Assembly (NCBI GenBank): GCA_902492935.1
Contig: CABUNJ010000035.1
Span: 1 to 20,315 of the forward strand
Origin: an uncultured Collinsella sp.
Lineage (GTDB): Bacteria; Actinomycetota; Coriobacteriia; Coriobacteriales; Coriobacteriaceae
Length of the DNA stretch: 20,315 nt
Direction: 5' to 3'
Shown here: positions 20,251 through 20,315 of the stretch, one piece after another
Numbering within the stretch: position 1 is the stretch's first letter
Layout: each line of letters opens with the position of its first letter
Position numbers and translations under genes: made by a program
The notes under the pieces: model-generated
The model's database searches: none
Seen by the model: the letters and a program-made list of their open reading frames with translations, nothing else
What the model was told of the DNA's origin: nothing

Positions 20251-20315
20251 CCCAGTTGATGGAACGGTGGAGATGTGTTTCGATGGGTCCGGTGGCCATG
20301 CTCCGCCCGCCGCCC

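Noticed and set aside
1..20315. tRNA, rRNA, CRISPR array, insertion sequence or integrase
   Set aside because: No regularly spaced repeats, no tRNA-like TTCGA arm in context and no transposase or integrase motifs were found by eye.
20251..20315. start of a gene at the right edge, with ATGs near 20268 and 20283
   Set aside because: The candidate starts lack properly spaced ribosome binding sites and too few codons remain to judge.

Overview
The window looks like a piece of a gut Coriobacteriia chromosome (Actinomycetota), most likely Collinsella. This is an inference from GC-rich codon third positions, strong GAAAGG/GGAGG ribosome binding sites, GTG and TTG starts, dense GC-rich hairpin terminators, and a housekeeping gene set (argG, argH, ndk, rpiB, trpS, rpsA) mixed with short accessory cassettes. 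No tRNA, rRNA, CRISPR array, transposase or phage gene was seen.

Layout. 1-1054: tail of a possible upstream gene, a nested 33-bp inverted repeat, and a Cof-type HAD phosphatase (-). 1055-4873: arginine biosynthesis, with a long argG leader carrying an arginine-rich 24-codon ORF and competing hairpins, then argG, a 56-aa small ORF, and argH. 5082-6198: ndk (+) and rpiB (-), each with its own terminator, facing each other. 6472-7794: an iron-sulfur L-cysteine desulfidase (CyuA family). 7870-9602: a minus-strand cassette of two related HTH-membrane regulators around a small four-helix membrane protein; the copy next to cyuA has lost its 3' end. 9758-11224: an SPFH (band 7) membrane protein followed by a ribbon-helix-helix protein. 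11443-12974: a Mef-like MFS efflux pump behind a strong promoter and a nine-residue leader peptide resembling macrolide-sensing leader peptides. 13127-14222: a five-helix membrane protein broken by a +1 frameshift. 14277-16865: an MGMT-family protein, a second Cof-type HAD and trpS, all minus. 16955-17553: two gene remnants that abut at about 17101-17107, as if a deletion removed the 5' parts of two divergent genes. 17641-18399: a third HAD hydrolase. 18555-19939: rpsA with promoter, TTG start and terminator. 19940-20315: no gene, but two strongly structured stretches.

The two most interesting signals are leader-peptide control elements. The argG leader has the layout of ribosome-mediated attenuation sensing charged arginine tRNA. 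The MFS leader encodes MLASMRIWL, close to the leader I recall for streptococcal mef (MTASMRLR), which suggests drug-inducible efflux. Both rest on sequence layout only and have not been tested.
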